A stretch of 51,259 nucleotides of DNA from Rhabdochromatium marinum (GCF_016583795.1 NZ_NRRS01000014.1:76955-128213), one strand, 5' to 3'. Positions 37,749 to 48,057 are shown, counted from the first letter of the stretch. Notes: a model not told the origin generated them from the letters alone. Program-made: numbers and translations.

Positions 37749-39335
37749 ATGAGGCTTCCGCTTGTGCACCTGCGCCTGCCGCGCACCCTGAGTTTCCGCC
37801 TGATCATGGGGTTGATCGCCATGTTGCTGGCGATCTTCACCCTGGGCAATGCCGTGCAACTGCATGTTGCCCAGTTGCAGCTGGATGAGGAACGCGAGGC
37901 GCAGATTGTGGCGCAACGCGAAACCTTCCAGCAGGATATCGCCGCCGCTGAAGCGCAGTTTCAGGCCGATCTGCGCTATCAGCTCGACATTCTCGCCACC
38001 GCCGCACGCGGCCCACTGCTGAACCGGGTCAGCGCCATTCCCGTCGATAATCAGGACAACGAATCCGAGGTGATCGCGCAATTTACCACCTGCTTGGAAC
38101 AAAGCGACCCCACGCGCGCCTATGCCTGCCTGAAGGTGCGCGCCCACCGCTTTGCCATCGATTCCATGCATCTGGTCAATCACCTGTTGATCAAAACCAG
38201 CATTGAGCTGTTATTTGCCCGCGAGGGACTGATCGCGGTGGAAATTCTCGATTGGGATGATCAGCTGCTCGATGGCTATCGGCTCAACGACCAAGGCGAA
38301 TTGCAACCATTGCACGCGCCCTTCGTGGCACCTCGCGATGTCCAAAGGCTGGCACGTGAGGTGATTGAGGAGGAATACCTCGGACAGGTGATTTTTTACT
38401 ACACCTACGCCCAGATTGACGCCATGCGCCAACGTGCCGATGAGGCCATCGCCTCCTTTATCGCCTACAGTGATGCACAGTTTGCCGCCGCACGTCAACA
38501 TCTGCTCCGAGCGCGCCTGATTGAGGGGCTGCTGTTTTTTGTGCTGTCACTGGTGGCGATTTCAACCATCACCCTGGTGACCATTACTCGCCCCCTCAAA
38601 CAGCTGACCCAGCATGCCGGGGCGCTGGCGGCGGGCGATTTCACCCGCCAGCCCACAATTGCCGAGCGTCGTGGCGATGAGCTGAGTCTGTTGGCCAAAA
38701 CTTTCAACCTGATGAGTGAGAATCTGCGCAAGTCCTACGCCGCCTTGCAACAGGCCAATGCCGAGCTGGAACAAAAGGTCGCCGAGCGCACCCGCGAGCT
38801 GGCGGAGAAAAACCGCGAATTGGAGCGACTCTCCACCACTGATCGGCTGACGCAAATCAGCAATCGCGCCAAACTCGAAGACAGCTTCACCAAGCAACTG
38901 GCGAATTCACAACGCTTCGATCAACCGCTATCGCTGCTGCTGGTGGACGTGGATTTCTTCAAAAAAATCAACGACAATTATGGTCATGCGATAGGCGATC
39001 AGGTGTTGATTGAAATCGCCGCCCGGTTGCGTGCCACGGTGCGCGAAACCGATGAACCGGGACGCTGGGGCGGTGAGGAATTTCTGGTACTACTGCCTAA
39101 CACCGATCAGGAAGGGGGTTGGCAATTAGCCCAGCGCATCCGCCAGGCCATTGCCGAGCATCCCTTTGCCGAGGCAGGCCTGCCGGTCACCATCAGCCTG
39201 GGCCTGACCAGCTATTCTCCCGGCGATGATAAAAACCGCATCCTCGAGCGCGCCGATCAGGCGCTGTACCGTGCCAAGAAAGAGGGGCGCAATCGGGTGT
39301 GTCTCCTTCAGGATTCGCATGAGCTGCTCTCGTAA
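37749..39335 (+). CDS. Membrane-bound diguanylate cyclase with periplasmic sensor and HAMP domain
   Basis: A 528-residue protein. Membrane helix (~17-37), ~220-residue periplasmic domain, second helix (~259-283), HAMP (~284-335), heptad-rich signalling helix (NAELEQKVAERTRELAEKN) and a GGDEF domain (~370-528). The active site GGEEF is at 441-445, and the product-inhibition I-site RETD is at 432-435, exactly five residues before it, so the enzyme should be active and feedback-controlled. It makes c-di-GMP from GTP. The closely linked solute-binding protein suggests that it senses a periplasmic ligand through that protein. Confidence 0.92.
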   Translation: MRLPLVHLRLPRTLSFRLIMGLIAMLLAIFTLGNAVQLHVAQLQLDEEREAQIVAQRETFQQDIAAAEAQFQADLRYQLDILATAARGPLLNRVSAIPVDNQDNESEVIAQFTTCLEQSDPTRAYACLKVRAHRFAIDSMHLVNHLLIKTSIELLFAREGLIAVEILDWDDQLLDGYRLNDQGELQPLHAPFVAPRDVQRLAREVIEEEYLGQVIFYYTYAQIDAMRQRADEAIASFIAYSDAQFAAARQHLLRARLIEGLLFFVLSLVAISTITLVTITRPLKQLTQHAGALAAGDFTRQPTIAERRGDELSLLAKTFNLMSENLRKSYAALQQANAELEQKVAERTRELAEKNRELERLSTTDRLTQISNRAKLEDSFTKQLANSQRFDQPLSLLLVDVDFFKKINDNYGHAIGDQVLIEIAARLRATVRETDEPGRWGGEEFLVLLPNTDQEGGWQLAQRIRQAIAEHPFAEAGLPVTISLGLTSYSPGDDKNRILERADQALYRAKKEGRNRVCLLQDSHELLS

Positions 39336-39379
39336 CCCTGTACACTGATTGGCCCGGATGCAGAGTTTCGGGTGGCGCA

Positions 39380-40525
39380 TTACAGCTGCGGCTTGGGCGT
39401 CGTCGCTGTCTCCACCGGCAACATGGGATAATCAACCTCAGGCGGCACGCCGGTCAGGCTGCGCAGGAACGCAGCGATAGGGGCGATGTCTTCTTCGGTC
39501 AGATCCAAACCGAGCTGAGCTGATCCCATGACGGCGATGGCGTCTTCGAGCGACCACACCTGACCAGAGTGGAAGTAAGGTGCAGTAAGCGCACTGTTGC
39601 GCAGGGGCGCAGCGCGAAAAACATATTCGTCGCTTGGAGTGTGGGTAACCTCAAAACGGCCCTTGTCTCCGGAGGGGCGAATGTACTCGGCAGGTTTGCG
39701 AATCAGTCCAAAGGGAAAATACGCCTGACCGCCGATATTCACACCGTTGTGGCAGGCGGTGCAGCCCTTATCAATGAAGCGCGCCACGCCCTGCTTGGCC
39801 TGCACATCAAGCGCATCATCCTCGCCCCGCAACCAGCGATCAAAGGGAGCATCCGGTGTGACCAGCGTAGCCTCATAGGCTTCAATTGCCTTGGCGAGAT
39901 TGTCGAAGGTCAGCGGATCATCAGCGGCATTGGCATTGGCAGCAGCCGCATCCGGAAAGGCCCGCGCAAAACCATCGACATACTCAGGAATGCTCGCCAG
40001 CGTCGCCAACACCTGCTCCGGCACATTGGCCATCTCCACGGCGGCCTGAATCGGCCCCTTAGCCTGGGCTTTCAGATCCTCGGCACGCCCATCCCAAAAC
40101 TGGGCTTTGTTATAGACCGCGTTGTAAACAGTCGGCGCATTGCGCGGCCCGCGCTGCCAGCCGTGTCCCACCGAGGTGGGGAGATTGTCATCCCCGCCCA
40201 ATGCCAGATTGTGGCAGGTATGACAGCTGATCAGCCCACTGGCTGACAGGCGCGGATCAAAAAACAGCTGGCGCCCCAGGGCAATGCGCTCGGGCGTCAG
40301 CGCATTGTCGGTCACCGGCCCCGGGCCGGCCGGTAGCGGCTTGAGTCCGGCCGCCTGAGCTTTCTGGCGCAAGGCCGCATCTGGACTGGCTGAAGCCGGT
40401 GGGGCGGCTTCAATCAGATTGGCTTGAGCTGACTGTTGGGAGGATGGCGGACTGGTCGAGCGCTCGAACAATGCCAGCATCACCACGGCCAGAATCAGCA
40501 GGGACAGGAGATAAGAGGGTTTCAT
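39380..40525 (-). CDS. Di-haem cytochrome c peroxidase family protein
   Basis: A 381-residue protein with an N-terminal anchor or uncleaved signal (~5-21) and a Pro/Ala/Ser-rich linker, then the CcpA/MauG-like domain. Two haem c sites are visible: CHTCH (~100) and CTACH (~256). RNAPTVYNAVYNKAQFWDGRAEDLKAQAKGP and the late AAPLRNSALTAPYFHSGQVWSLEDAI are family hallmarks. In the family it reduces hydrogen peroxide in the periplasm using electrons from small cytochromes. It is convergent with the diguanylate cyclase; the 106 nt before the RND gene show no clear signal. Confidence 0.9.
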   Translation of the reverse strand: MKPSYLLSLLILAVVMLALFERSTSPPSSQQSAQANLIEAAPPASASPDAALRQKAQAAGLKPLPAGPGPVTDNALTPERIALGRQLFFDPRLSASGLISCHTCHNLALGGDDNLPTSVGHGWQRGPRNAPTVYNAVYNKAQFWDGRAEDLKAQAKGPIQAAVEMANVPEQVLATLASIPEYVDGFARAFPDAAAANANAADDPLTFDNLAKAIEAYEATLVTPDAPFDRWLRGEDDALDVQAKQGVARFIDKGCTACHNGVNIGGQAYFPFGLIRKPAEYIRPSGDKGRFEVTHTPSDEYVFRAAPLRNSALTAPYFHSGQVWSLEDAIAVMGSAQLGLDLTEEDIAPIAAFLRSLTGVPPEVDYPMLPVETATTPKPQL

Positions 40526-40631
40526 AAGAGATCAGCTCCATCAGGTATTGAGGGATAAAGCGCGATTGTCTCGTATCCACGCCTCAGATGCATCTCGTCA
40601 TCCTGCACAGCCTACCCGGAGAGTGCACTCG

Positions 40632-43600
40632 CTACAGCCACAGACGCAACGCATGCAAACGCTGGTGGGCACTCTCATGCAGAGACAGCAGTGCCGGAAT
40701 CACCAGCAATACCAGCAAGGTCGAGAAGGCGAGCCCGAAGGCGATGGAGGTGGCCATGGGGATCAGGAACTGGGCTTGGTAGGATTTTTCAAACAGCAGC
40801 GGGGTCAGGCCGGCAATGGTGGTCAGGGAGGTCAGCAAAACCGCGCGCAGGCGCTGGCAGGCGGCCTCGACCAGCGCTTCCTGCACCGCCAGCCCTTCAG
40901 TGCGCAGGCGCTGGTAGAAGCTCACTAGAATGATGGAATCGTTCACCACGATTCCGGACAGCCCGAACATACCGAACATCGACAAAATGGTCATATCGAT
41001 GCCCATGAACCAGTGTCCGAAAAAGGCCCCGCTGACACCGAAGGGAATTGCCGTCATCACCACCAGCGGCCAGCCATAGGAGGCGAACACCCAGGCCAGA
41101 ATAATGTAGATCAACACCAGCCCCAGCAGCCCGCCCTTGCGCATATCCGACAGGGTATCGCGTTGATCGGCCGAACGGCCCTCGAAGGAGTAATGGATGC
41201 TGTGGGTACGCGCCAATTCGGGCAAGGGGCCTTGTTCCAGCGCGGCGATGATGCGATCGGAATTGGCCCGGCTGGCATCAACATCTGCAGTCACCTCAAC
41301 CGCCAACTTACCCTCCGCATGCCGCAGCACTTCAAACCCCTGGCGCGAACGCCACTCGGCCACGGCGGTCAAGGGCACTGAGCGGCCATCCGGGGTGCGG
41401 ATGTTGAGCCGATACAGACTGGCGAGCTTGTCGCGCTCAATTCGGGGCAGGCGCACTCGCACTTCGACCTCATCGGGGCCATCCTGAAAAATCTGTACCA
41501 GCTTGCCATCATAGGCGGTGCGCAGCTGGTTGCCGAGATCGGCCACCGTGAGTCCCAGCGCCTCGCCGGCTGGGGTCAGTGCATAAATCAGCTGCTCACG
41601 GCCATAGGCCATGTCGTCCTCGACCTCCAGCACCCCGGGGATGCCGGCCATGGTTTCGGCCAGATCCAGCGCCGCCGACTTCAGTTGTTCGGCATCGCTG
41701 CCGGTCAGGCGCACGGTCAGATCGCGTCCCGGCGGCCCCACCCGGCGCGAGGTGATGGTGAGCTGCTCCAACCCAGCGGGCAAGTTGAGCCGCTGACGCC
41801 AGGCTTTGATGAAGGCGTTATTGCGCACTTCGCGCAGATCAGGCTCAATGAGTTCGACCTGCAGGGCGCCAAACTGATCGGCCGCCGCGCGCGCGCCCGG
41901 CCCGGCCTTGCTGCCATGAAAAGCCACCGCCAGGTTGATCAAGCGTCCCTGATCCAGCGCCTGTTCAGTGGCATAGAGCTGATCTTCCAAATGCAGCAGA
42001 AAGCGATCCACAGTTGCGCGCGGGGTTCCAGCCGCAAAAGTGGCATTGGCATACAGAATCTGCGGCTCGGGTGTGGGGAAAAAAGTGAAGCTCACCCGGC
42101 CACCGGCGACCAGACCGATGGCGACAATCAACAGCGCCAGGGCGCTGGCAATGGTAGCAAAGCGCGCGCGAATGGCGAAGGTCGCCAGCGGGCGAAAAAA
42201 GCGCTCGCGAAAGGCGTCGAACGCCCGATCCAGACGCGCGCGCAGCGAATTGGCGCGCACCTTGTGCGAATGCACAAAAGCATTACGCAGGTGGCCCGGC
42301 AGCACCAGAAAGCTCTCCAGCAAGGAGGCCAGGATCACCGCAATGATGACCACTGGAATGGCACCGAGAATGTTCCCGATGCGCCCGCCCACCAGCATCA
42401 GCGGCAAAAAAGCGGCAATGGTGGTCAGCGAGGAGGCAATGACCGGTGCCAGCATGCGCCGCGCGCCGCCCTCAGCCGCCAGCAGCGGCGCCTCGCCCAT
42501 CTGATAGTGCGCCAAGGCATCTTCGCCCACCACAATGGCGTCATCGACAATAATCCCCAGCGCCATAATGAGCGCGAACATGCTCAGCATGTTGATACTG
42601 CCGCCGGTCAGCAACAGCAGAAACAGGGTTGCAGCAAAGGACACTGGAATGCCCCAGGCCACCCAGAACGCCACCCGCCCGCTCAGAAACAGGTAGAGAA
42701 TCGCCACCACCAGCAGCAAACCGCCCAGTCCATTGGTCACCAGCAGCATGATGCGGTCGCGGATCAGCTTCCAGGAGGCGTCATAGACCAACAGCTCCAC
42801 TCGGGGTGGCAAGGTGGGCCGGGTGTCCTCCAGCCACTCATCAAAGACACGCGCCGCTTCCAAGGAATCGCCGCTCTCGGCGCGCTGCACAATCAGCTCC
42901 ACCGCCGGCTGACCGCGATAGCTCAGTTCGACACTGCCGTCGCTGGGCTGGCGCTCGATTCTGGCCAAATCACCGAGATCCACCCGCAGCTCCGCTGTTG
43001 CCTGCACCGGAATGGTGGCAAACTCGAGCGGATCGCGGCGCTTATCCAGACTGCGCAACTCGCGCGCACCCTCGCCACGTCCCACTGAGCCAGCCGGCAA
43101 GTCGCGACTGAAGGCCGCTACCCGATCGCCAATCTGGCCAAGGCCGAGGCCAAGTTCCTCCAGGCGATCATGATCGATCTCAATGCTAATTTCTTCATCC
43201 GGCAGGCCATTGATATCGACCTTGTCAATGCCCCGGTCAATCAGCTCGGACTCAAAGCGCCGCGCCAGCCCGCGCATCTCGGCGGCTGAGTCCAGCCCGG
43301 TGATCAGCAGACGCGCCACCTGCTCATAGCGGGTGACCAGCGCCACCTGGGGCTTCTCAGCATCTTGCGGGAAGTTGCGAAACTCATCGACAAAACGCCG
43401 CACCTGATCCAGCGCCAACAGAGAGTCAGTGCCTTCCTGAAACTCCAGAGTAATGGACGATACCCCCTGACTGGAGGTCGAGGTCATCTTGTCGAGGTTA
43501 TCCAGGGTGCGCAGCCGCTGCTCCAGCGGATTGGTGATACCGTCCTCGATGTCCTCAGCACTCGCGCCGGTCCAGATCACCCGCACGGTGATGATATCGA

Positions 43601-43766
43601 GATCGAAGGTGGGGAAAAACTGCACATTGAGCCGATCCAGCGCAAAAGCGCCGGTCATCAGCATGATGATCATCAGCAGATTGGCGGCGACCTTATGGTG
43701 CGCAAAGAGCCCGATCAGATCGCTGCGATGGCCATTTGACGGCGCGGCCGATGCCGGATGCGTCAC
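40632..43766 (-). CDS. RND-family efflux permease (AcrB/HAE-like)
   Basis: A 1044-residue inner-membrane pump with the two-fold RND layout: helix 1 after VAANLLMIIMLMTG, large periplasmic loops, and helix 4 with the proton-relay Asp pair in MALGIIVDDAIVVGEDAL. The second half has FGMFGLSGIVVNDSIILVSF and FSTLLVLLVIPALL. It starts with GTG, overlapping the stop of the membrane fusion protein gene (GTGA). No outer-membrane channel gene is adjacent. Substrate cannot be told from sequence; the DD pair supports drug/organic-compound rather than metal (CusA-type) transport. Confidence 0.92.
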   Translation of the reverse strand: MTHPASAAPSNGHRSDLIGLFAHHKVAANLLMIIMLMTGAFALDRLNVQFFPTFDLDIITVRVIWTGASAEDIEDGITNPLEQRLRTLDNLDKMTSTSSQGVSSITLEFQEGTDSLLALDQVRRFVDEFRNFPQDAEKPQVALVTRYEQVARLLITGLDSAAEMRGLARRFESELIDRGIDKVDINGLPDEEISIEIDHDRLEELGLGLGQIGDRVAAFSRDLPAGSVGRGEGARELRSLDKRRDPLEFATIPVQATAELRVDLGDLARIERQPSDGSVELSYRGQPAVELIVQRAESGDSLEAARVFDEWLEDTRPTLPPRVELLVYDASWKLIRDRIMLLVTNGLGGLLLVVAILYLFLSGRVAFWVAWGIPVSFAATLFLLLLTGGSINMLSMFALIMALGIIVDDAIVVGEDALAHYQMGEAPLLAAEGGARRMLAPVIASSLTTIAAFLPLMLVGGRIGNILGAIPVVIIAVILASLLESFLVLPGHLRNAFVHSHKVRANSLRARLDRAFDAFRERFFRPLATFAIRARFATIASALALLIVAIGLVAGGRVSFTFFPTPEPQILYANATFAAGTPRATVDRFLLHLEDQLYATEQALDQGRLINLAVAFHGSKAGPGARAAADQFGALQVELIEPDLREVRNNAFIKAWRQRLNLPAGLEQLTITSRRVGPPGRDLTVRLTGSDAEQLKSAALDLAETMAGIPGVLEVEDDMAYGREQLIYALTPAGEALGLTVADLGNQLRTAYDGKLVQIFQDGPDEVEVRVRLPRIERDKLASLYRLNIRTPDGRSVPLTAVAEWRSRQGFEVLRHAEGKLAVEVTADVDASRANSDRIIAALEQGPLPELARTHSIHYSFEGRSADQRDTLSDMRKGGLLGLVLIYIILAWVFASYGWPLVVMTAIPFGVSGAFFGHWFMGIDMTILSMFGMFGLSGIVVNDSIILVSFYQRLRTEGLAVQEALVEAACQRLRAVLLTSLTTIAGLTPLLFEKSYQAQFLIPMATSIAFGLAFSTLLVLLVIPALLSLHESAHQRLHALRLWL

Positions 43767-45010
43767 TCCACCACCTCCACCCGCAACCCTTCAACCGCAT
43801 TGGGCATGTGGGTGACGACCACCTGATCACCGGCGCTCAATTCGGGGGAGCGCACCAGGGCCCGCTCCTGGCCGTCCGGCCCCAGACGGGTGCCAAGCAT
43901 TTCGATGGCGACGCCCTGCATGCGTGTCACCGCCTCGGCATCCGTCATCAGCTCATACACCCGCTCGCCACCGTAAACCGCTGCCATAGGCACGGCGACG
44001 ATATCCGGCTGCGGATGACGTTCCAGGCGCACCCGCAGCAGTTGCCCCGGACGCAGCAACTCGCCATGGTCCTGGACCGCGAAATAGCCATCAATGCCAC
44101 TAGCGGCCGCCTGCCCCGCCAGGCGTACCAAGCGCAAAGGCACCTCAATACCGGCCACCTTGGCCGTGGCCGCCAGCGTTTCACCAGCATTGAGCGCCGC
44201 AATGATTTCTTCCTGATGCGGCGCGGGAATACGCGCGCGCACTTCCAGACTGGCCGTCGCATAGAGAGTCACCAAGGGATCACCCCGCGACACCTGATCG
44301 CCGGCGGTGACCTTCACATCGGCAATAACCGCTGCATAGGGCGCCTGCAAGCGCGCGCGCTGATACTCCAGCTCCAGCTGTTCGAGCTTGGCCGTCGCGC
44401 TGGCCAACTTGGCTTGCAGGGCACGCAGACGGCTGGGATGATCGGCAATGCTCATCTCGCGATTGGAGACGGCCAGTGCCTGCTGGGCCTGTTGTTGCTT
44501 GGCTTCATCCAGCGCCTGTTCAGCGCCAACCTTTTGCGTTTTCAGCCGCTGCTGGCGCACCACGCCCTGACTGGCCAACTCCAACAACTGCCGCTCTTCC
44601 TCCAGAGCCATGATGTCCGTTTGATGGCGATTGTTTTCGCTCTCGATTTGCGCGTCCAGATCGTCAATCTCCGCCTGGGCCTGGGCGATGCGGGGTTGGA
44701 AATCACGCGGGTCGAGTTGCAGCAGCAATGCCTGCTCGGCCACCCGATCGCCATCACGCACCCTGACCTGTTCGACCCAGGCGGTGGCCGATGCGGCCAG
44801 GGTGAGCAGCTCGGGGGTTTCGACCGCGCCGTAGAGCACCAGTTCAGGTGCGAGGCTTTGGGGATTAACCGCTTCAACGGCGACCCGCCACACCCGCTCC
44901 TGCACCTTAGGCGGCGGCTGCTCGGGCTTGGTGGCTTTCAGAAAGCGAAACAAGCCCAGCGCCACGGCCAGGATCACAACCGGGAGCAACACCAACGACA
45001 GTTTCTTCAC
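43763..45010 (-). CDS. RND efflux periplasmic adaptor (membrane fusion protein)
   Basis: A 415-residue HlyD/AcrA-type adaptor. One N-terminal membrane helix (LVLLPVVILAVALGLFRFL), a lipoyl/hairpin region with a long coiled coil (~95-190, QAEIDDLDAQIESENNRHQ), a beta-barrel and the closing membrane-proximal domain. GTG 45010 is chosen because AGGAAAG lies 5 nt ahead; the longer frame to 45067 adds unlikely residues and overlaps the neighbouring gene. Partner of the RND pump encoded directly downstream. Confidence 0.88.
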   Translation of the reverse strand: MKKLSLVLLPVVILAVALGLFRFLKATKPEQPPPKVQERVWRVAVEAVNPQSLAPELVLYGAVETPELLTLAASATAWVEQVRVRDGDRVAEQALLLQLDPRDFQPRIAQAQAEIDDLDAQIESENNRHQTDIMALEEERQLLELASQGVVRQQRLKTQKVGAEQALDEAKQQQAQQALAVSNREMSIADHPSRLRALQAKLASATAKLEQLELEYQRARLQAPYAAVIADVKVTAGDQVSRGDPLVTLYATASLEVRARIPAPHQEEIIAALNAGETLAATAKVAGIEVPLRLVRLAGQAAASGIDGYFAVQDHGELLRPGQLLRVRLERHPQPDIVAVPMAAVYGGERVYELMTDAEAVTRMQGVAIEMLGTRLGPDGQERALVRSPELSAGDQVVVTHMPNAVEGLRVEVVE

Positions 45011-45063
45011 GGGAACTTTCCTAAGGGAAATAATGCCACGCAGATCAGGGCATGACGCCCCGA

Positions 45064-46785
45064 TCACAAGCCAGCGGCGGAAGCGGGAACGGGCGCGGCG
45101 GCTGACGCACGGCGCTGAAATAGCTGAAAGCGATCACGCTGATCGGCCGCGCGCTGGCCCTGCCACAGCGGCACCCAGTCCGCGCCCAGCGACACGCCCT
45201 CGCGATGGTCGCGCCGCTGCACTTCCAACAGCAACAGATCGCAGTCGGTCTGCTCCGGTGATGCGGCATGCTGGATTTTCACCCCGGCGAAATAATGCAG
45301 CAATCCGCGCTCGGACTCGCGCAGCCGCAGGCTTTGTGGCTCCACCAGATCCGCCACACAATTGAATTGCGCCGGCAAGGCGGCCTTGAGATCCAGCATC
45401 ACCGCGCGATAACTCTTAGCCTGATCGATCCAGGGGAAATGCAGCCATACCAGCAGACACCAGAGCAGCACCACCCCGGCTGGCCAGGCCAGCGGTGCGG
45501 CTCGTCGGGGCGGGCGAATCCGCCACAGCAGCAGCCCCCAACCAAGCGTCACCACCAATGCACCGCCCAGCACCACCCCGGAGCGGCTGAAATCATGCAC
45601 CAGCGGTAAATTTCGCGCGATCACCGGCCAATCCGGGGCTGTCCCTGTCACCGTACCGAACAGCCACAACCCCCACAGCAACAGCGCCAGCAGCCCGAAC
45701 AGCAGGGCGCTGCACCAGAAACTCGCGCGTCCGAACCAAAGCGGCAACTGGGTCACACCGCCCGCCGCCACCGCCGCCAGCGGCACAATCAGCGGCAGCG
45801 CATAGAGATCGCGTGCCGTATGCGCCACCAAGAGCACAGCCCAGCCGATGATCGCCAGCAGCAGCACCGCCACCAGCGCAGGATCCGAACGCAGCCTGCG
45901 GCGCTGCACCCAGCATGCCCAGAACGCCAGCGGCGCGGCCGGAAAGGTCACCCAAGGAAAGGTGCGCAGCCAAAAATCCGCGTCCGCCGGTGGCCCGAGA
46001 TCGACACCGCCCAGATAGCGACCGAAGTTGTTATCCCAGAACCACAACTCAAACAGCGCCGGATCACGCAAATAAAGCCCTATCGGCCAGATCAGCACCC
46101 AGGGCGCCGCCGCCAGCGCAGCGATCAGCAGAGCGCGCCAATACGCGCGCGAGCGCCAGGCCGGAATAGCCAGCAACGCCAGAGCAGTGACGCCCAAAAT
46201 GCCCGGCCCAAGCAACCCCTTGGCCAGAAAGGCCAACCCCGCCCCAGTGCCGAGCAACAGCCCGCCGAGCCACCAGCGCTGCCGACAGAGCGCCAAGCCC
46301 AGTGTTCCAAGCGCCATCCCGGCCATCAGCGCGCTATCGGTGATCAGGTAATGGCCATGCTGCACCACCACCAACGTGCCCAGAGTCAGCAGCACTGCGG
46401 GACTACCAGCTCCCGCCCCCCACAGAACAGTCCCCAGCCAGGCGGCCAGCGACAAAGTCAGCAACAGATAGAAGCCGGTCGCCAAGCGTGCCGCATCATG
46501 CGCCGGCAGAGTTCCGTCGAGCCACGGCACCAACGCCGCCGCCGTCCAGTAATAGACCGGTGGCTTTTCCATAAAGGGATCATTCGCCAGGCGTGGCACC
46601 ACCCAATCGCCCGTCTCCACCATGTTCAACACCAGGCCGAAGGAATAGGCTTCGTCCTGCTTCCAGGGATCATGGCCGGTCAGGCCGGTCAGGCTAAACA
46701 ACAGCGCCAGCACCAGCGTCAGCCAGCCCAGGCGGCGGCGCGCCTCTGGCGTCAGGTCAAACGGGCGATCTTCGCAAGTGGTCAT
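45064..46785 (-). CDS. ArnT-like glycosyltransferase (GT39/GT83-type polytopic membrane protein)
   Basis: A 573-residue protein with about a dozen membrane helices. The first periplasmic loop contains HDPWKQDEAYSFG, with the catalytic-type Asp, and MEKPPVYYW, the pattern of ArnT and related undecaprenyl-phosphate-sugar transferases. Members transfer sugars (for example 4-amino-arabinose to lipid A) from polyprenyl phosphate. Substrate is unassigned because no arn synthesis genes are near. ATG 46785 is preferred; the frame upstream runs into queA. It follows queA by 4 nt. Confidence 0.82.
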   Translation of the reverse strand: MTTCEDRPFDLTPEARRRLGWLTLVLALLFSLTGLTGHDPWKQDEAYSFGLVLNMVETGDWVVPRLANDPFMEKPPVYYWTAAALVPWLDGTLPAHDAARLATGFYLLLTLSLAAWLGTVLWGAGAGSPAVLLTLGTLVVVQHGHYLITDSALMAGMALGTLGLALCRQRWWLGGLLLGTGAGLAFLAKGLLGPGILGVTALALLAIPAWRSRAYWRALLIAALAAAPWVLIWPIGLYLRDPALFELWFWDNNFGRYLGGVDLGPPADADFWLRTFPWVTFPAAPLAFWACWVQRRRLRSDPALVAVLLLAIIGWAVLLVAHTARDLYALPLIVPLAAVAAGGVTQLPLWFGRASFWCSALLFGLLALLLWGLWLFGTVTGTAPDWPVIARNLPLVHDFSRSGVVLGGALVVTLGWGLLLWRIRPPRRAAPLAWPAGVVLLWCLLVWLHFPWIDQAKSYRAVMLDLKAALPAQFNCVADLVEPQSLRLRESERGLLHYFAGVKIQHAASPEQTDCDLLLLEVQRRDHREGVSLGADWVPLWQGQRAADQRDRFQLFQRRASAAAPVPASAAGL

Positions 46786-46789
46786 ATCT

Positions 46790-47821
46790 TTAAAAAGGCG
46801 TGCCACGATGCAAAAACATGGCATCGCCATAGCTGAAAAATCGATACTCCTGCGCCACCGCATGACGGTAAGCCGCCATGATGTGCTCATAGCCCGCAAA
46901 GGCGGCGACCAGCATCAACAGGGTCGATTCCGGCAGATGGAAATTGGTCACCATGGCATCAATGACCCGAAAGCGATAGCCGGGCCGGATGAACAGCTGG
47001 CTGTCACCGCAGAAGGGCTTGAGCACCCCATCAGCCGCAGCGGTTTCCAAACTGCGCACGCTGGTGGTGCCTACGGCGATGACACGCCCACCACGAGCCT
47101 TGGTGCGCTGCACAGCCTTGACCACCGTCTCACTGACCTCCAACCATTCGGCATGCATTTGATGTTCATCGAGATTCTCTACCCGCACTGGCTGAAAGGT
47201 ACCCGCCCCCACATGCAGCGTCAGCTCAACGCGCTCCACCCCCATGGTCGCCAGCCGTTCGAGCTGCTCGACATCAAAATGCAAACCAGCGGTGGGCGCT
47301 GCCACAGCCCCGGCATGCTTGGCAAAAACCGTCTGATAGCGCTCGCTGTCGAGCGGTTCGTCAGCGCGTTCGATATAGGGTGGCAGCGGCACATGGCCAT
47401 GACGCGCCAGCAGCGTCGGCCAATCGTCCTGCTCAGCGGCCAACGCAAAGAGACTGCCCTGACGCCCCCGCACCTCAAGCGCTTCATGACCCTCAAGGTA
47501 AATGTGCCCACCGGCACGCGGCGACTTGCTGGAACGCAGATGCACCAGCGCAAGACACGGGTCCAACAAGCGCTCAATGAGGATTTCAACCCGACCGCCG
47601 GTGGCTTTGCGCCCGAAGAGCCGGGCCGGAATCACTCGCGTATTGTTGAATACCAGCAGATCGCCCGCGTGCAGCAGACGTTCGAGATCCTGAAAGCGCA
47701 GATCACTCAAGGCCCCATTAGTCGCATCCAGCGCTAGAAGCCGACTGCCGCCGCGCTCCGCCAAGGGACGCTGTGCAATCAGCTCCGGTGGTAAATCATA
47801 AAAAAAGTCTGACCGGCGCAC
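46790..47821 (-). CDS. queA: S-adenosylmethionine:tRNA ribosyltransferase-isomerase QueA
   Basis: A 343-residue enzyme making epoxyqueuosine on tRNA. N-terminal [34 protein letters not shown], the substrate region AAPTAGLHF and [19 protein letters not shown] are diagnostic. Start is GTG 47821. It reads leftward, away from tRNA-Leu; no tgt gene follows, which is the more usual neighbour. Confidence 0.95.
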   Translation of the reverse strand: MRRSDFFYDLPPELIAQRPLAERGGSRLLALDATNGALSDLRFQDLERLLHAGDLLVFNNTRVIPARLFGRKATGGRVEILIERLLDPCLALVHLRSSKSPRAGGHIYLEGHEALEVRGRQGSLFALAAEQDDWPTLLARHGHVPLPPYIERADEPLDSERYQTVFAKHAGAVAAPTAGLHFDVEQLERLATMGVERVELTLHVGAGTFQPVRVENLDEHQMHAEWLEVSETVVKAVQRTKARGGRVIAVGTTSVRSLETAAADGVLKPFCGDSQLFIRPGYRFRVIDAMVTNFHLPESTLLMLVAAFAGYEHIMAAYRHAVAQEYRFFSYGDAMFLHRGTPF

Positions 47822-47887
47822 AGTGATATGGTATTGAAGTCAGTAAAGACACAGAATAGCAGAGAATCGCAGCAGCGCATGCAGGCG

Positions 47888-47916
47888 TTGCCTGCCGGCG
47901 CCCGATGATATATGCT
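47888..47916 (+). promoter_or_regulatory. Possible promoter of tRNA-Leu
   Basis: TTGCCT (47888-47893) and TATGCT (47911-47916) are separated by 17 nt and lie 50 nt upstream of the tRNA. Both hexamers match the sigma-70 consensus only partly, so the call is tentative. Confidence 0.4.
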
Positions 47917-47966
47917 TCGCGTTCGAGTCAGACGGGCGCAATCACAGGCCCATGCTTAAAGGCTCC

Positions 47967-48053
47967 GCCGGGGTGGCGAAACTGGTAGACGCATCAGACT
48001 CAAAATCTGACGGTGGTAACACCGTGCCGGTTCGAGTCCGGCCCTCGGTACCA
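47967..48053 (+). tRNA. tRNA-Leu (anticodon CAA)
   Basis: An 87-nt class II tRNA with a long variable arm: acceptor GCCGGGG pairs with CCTCGGT (two G-U pairs), the anticodon stem TCAGA/TCTGA has loop CTCAAAA (anticodon CAA, reading TTG), the variable arm is CGGTGGTAACACCG and the T arm GCCGG TTCGAGT CCGGC. CCA is encoded at 48051-48053. Confidence 0.97.
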
Positions 48054-48057
48054 AATG

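Noticed and set aside
41685-43088. Long plus-strand ORF (467 aa) opposite the RND permease
   Set aside because: Antisense shadow; low-complexity Gln/Arg/His sequence with no domain, while the minus strand encodes a complete RND pump.
43736-45055. Plus-strand ORF (439 aa) opposite the membrane fusion protein
   Set aside because: Antisense shadow of a complete adaptor gene, with no recognisable motif.
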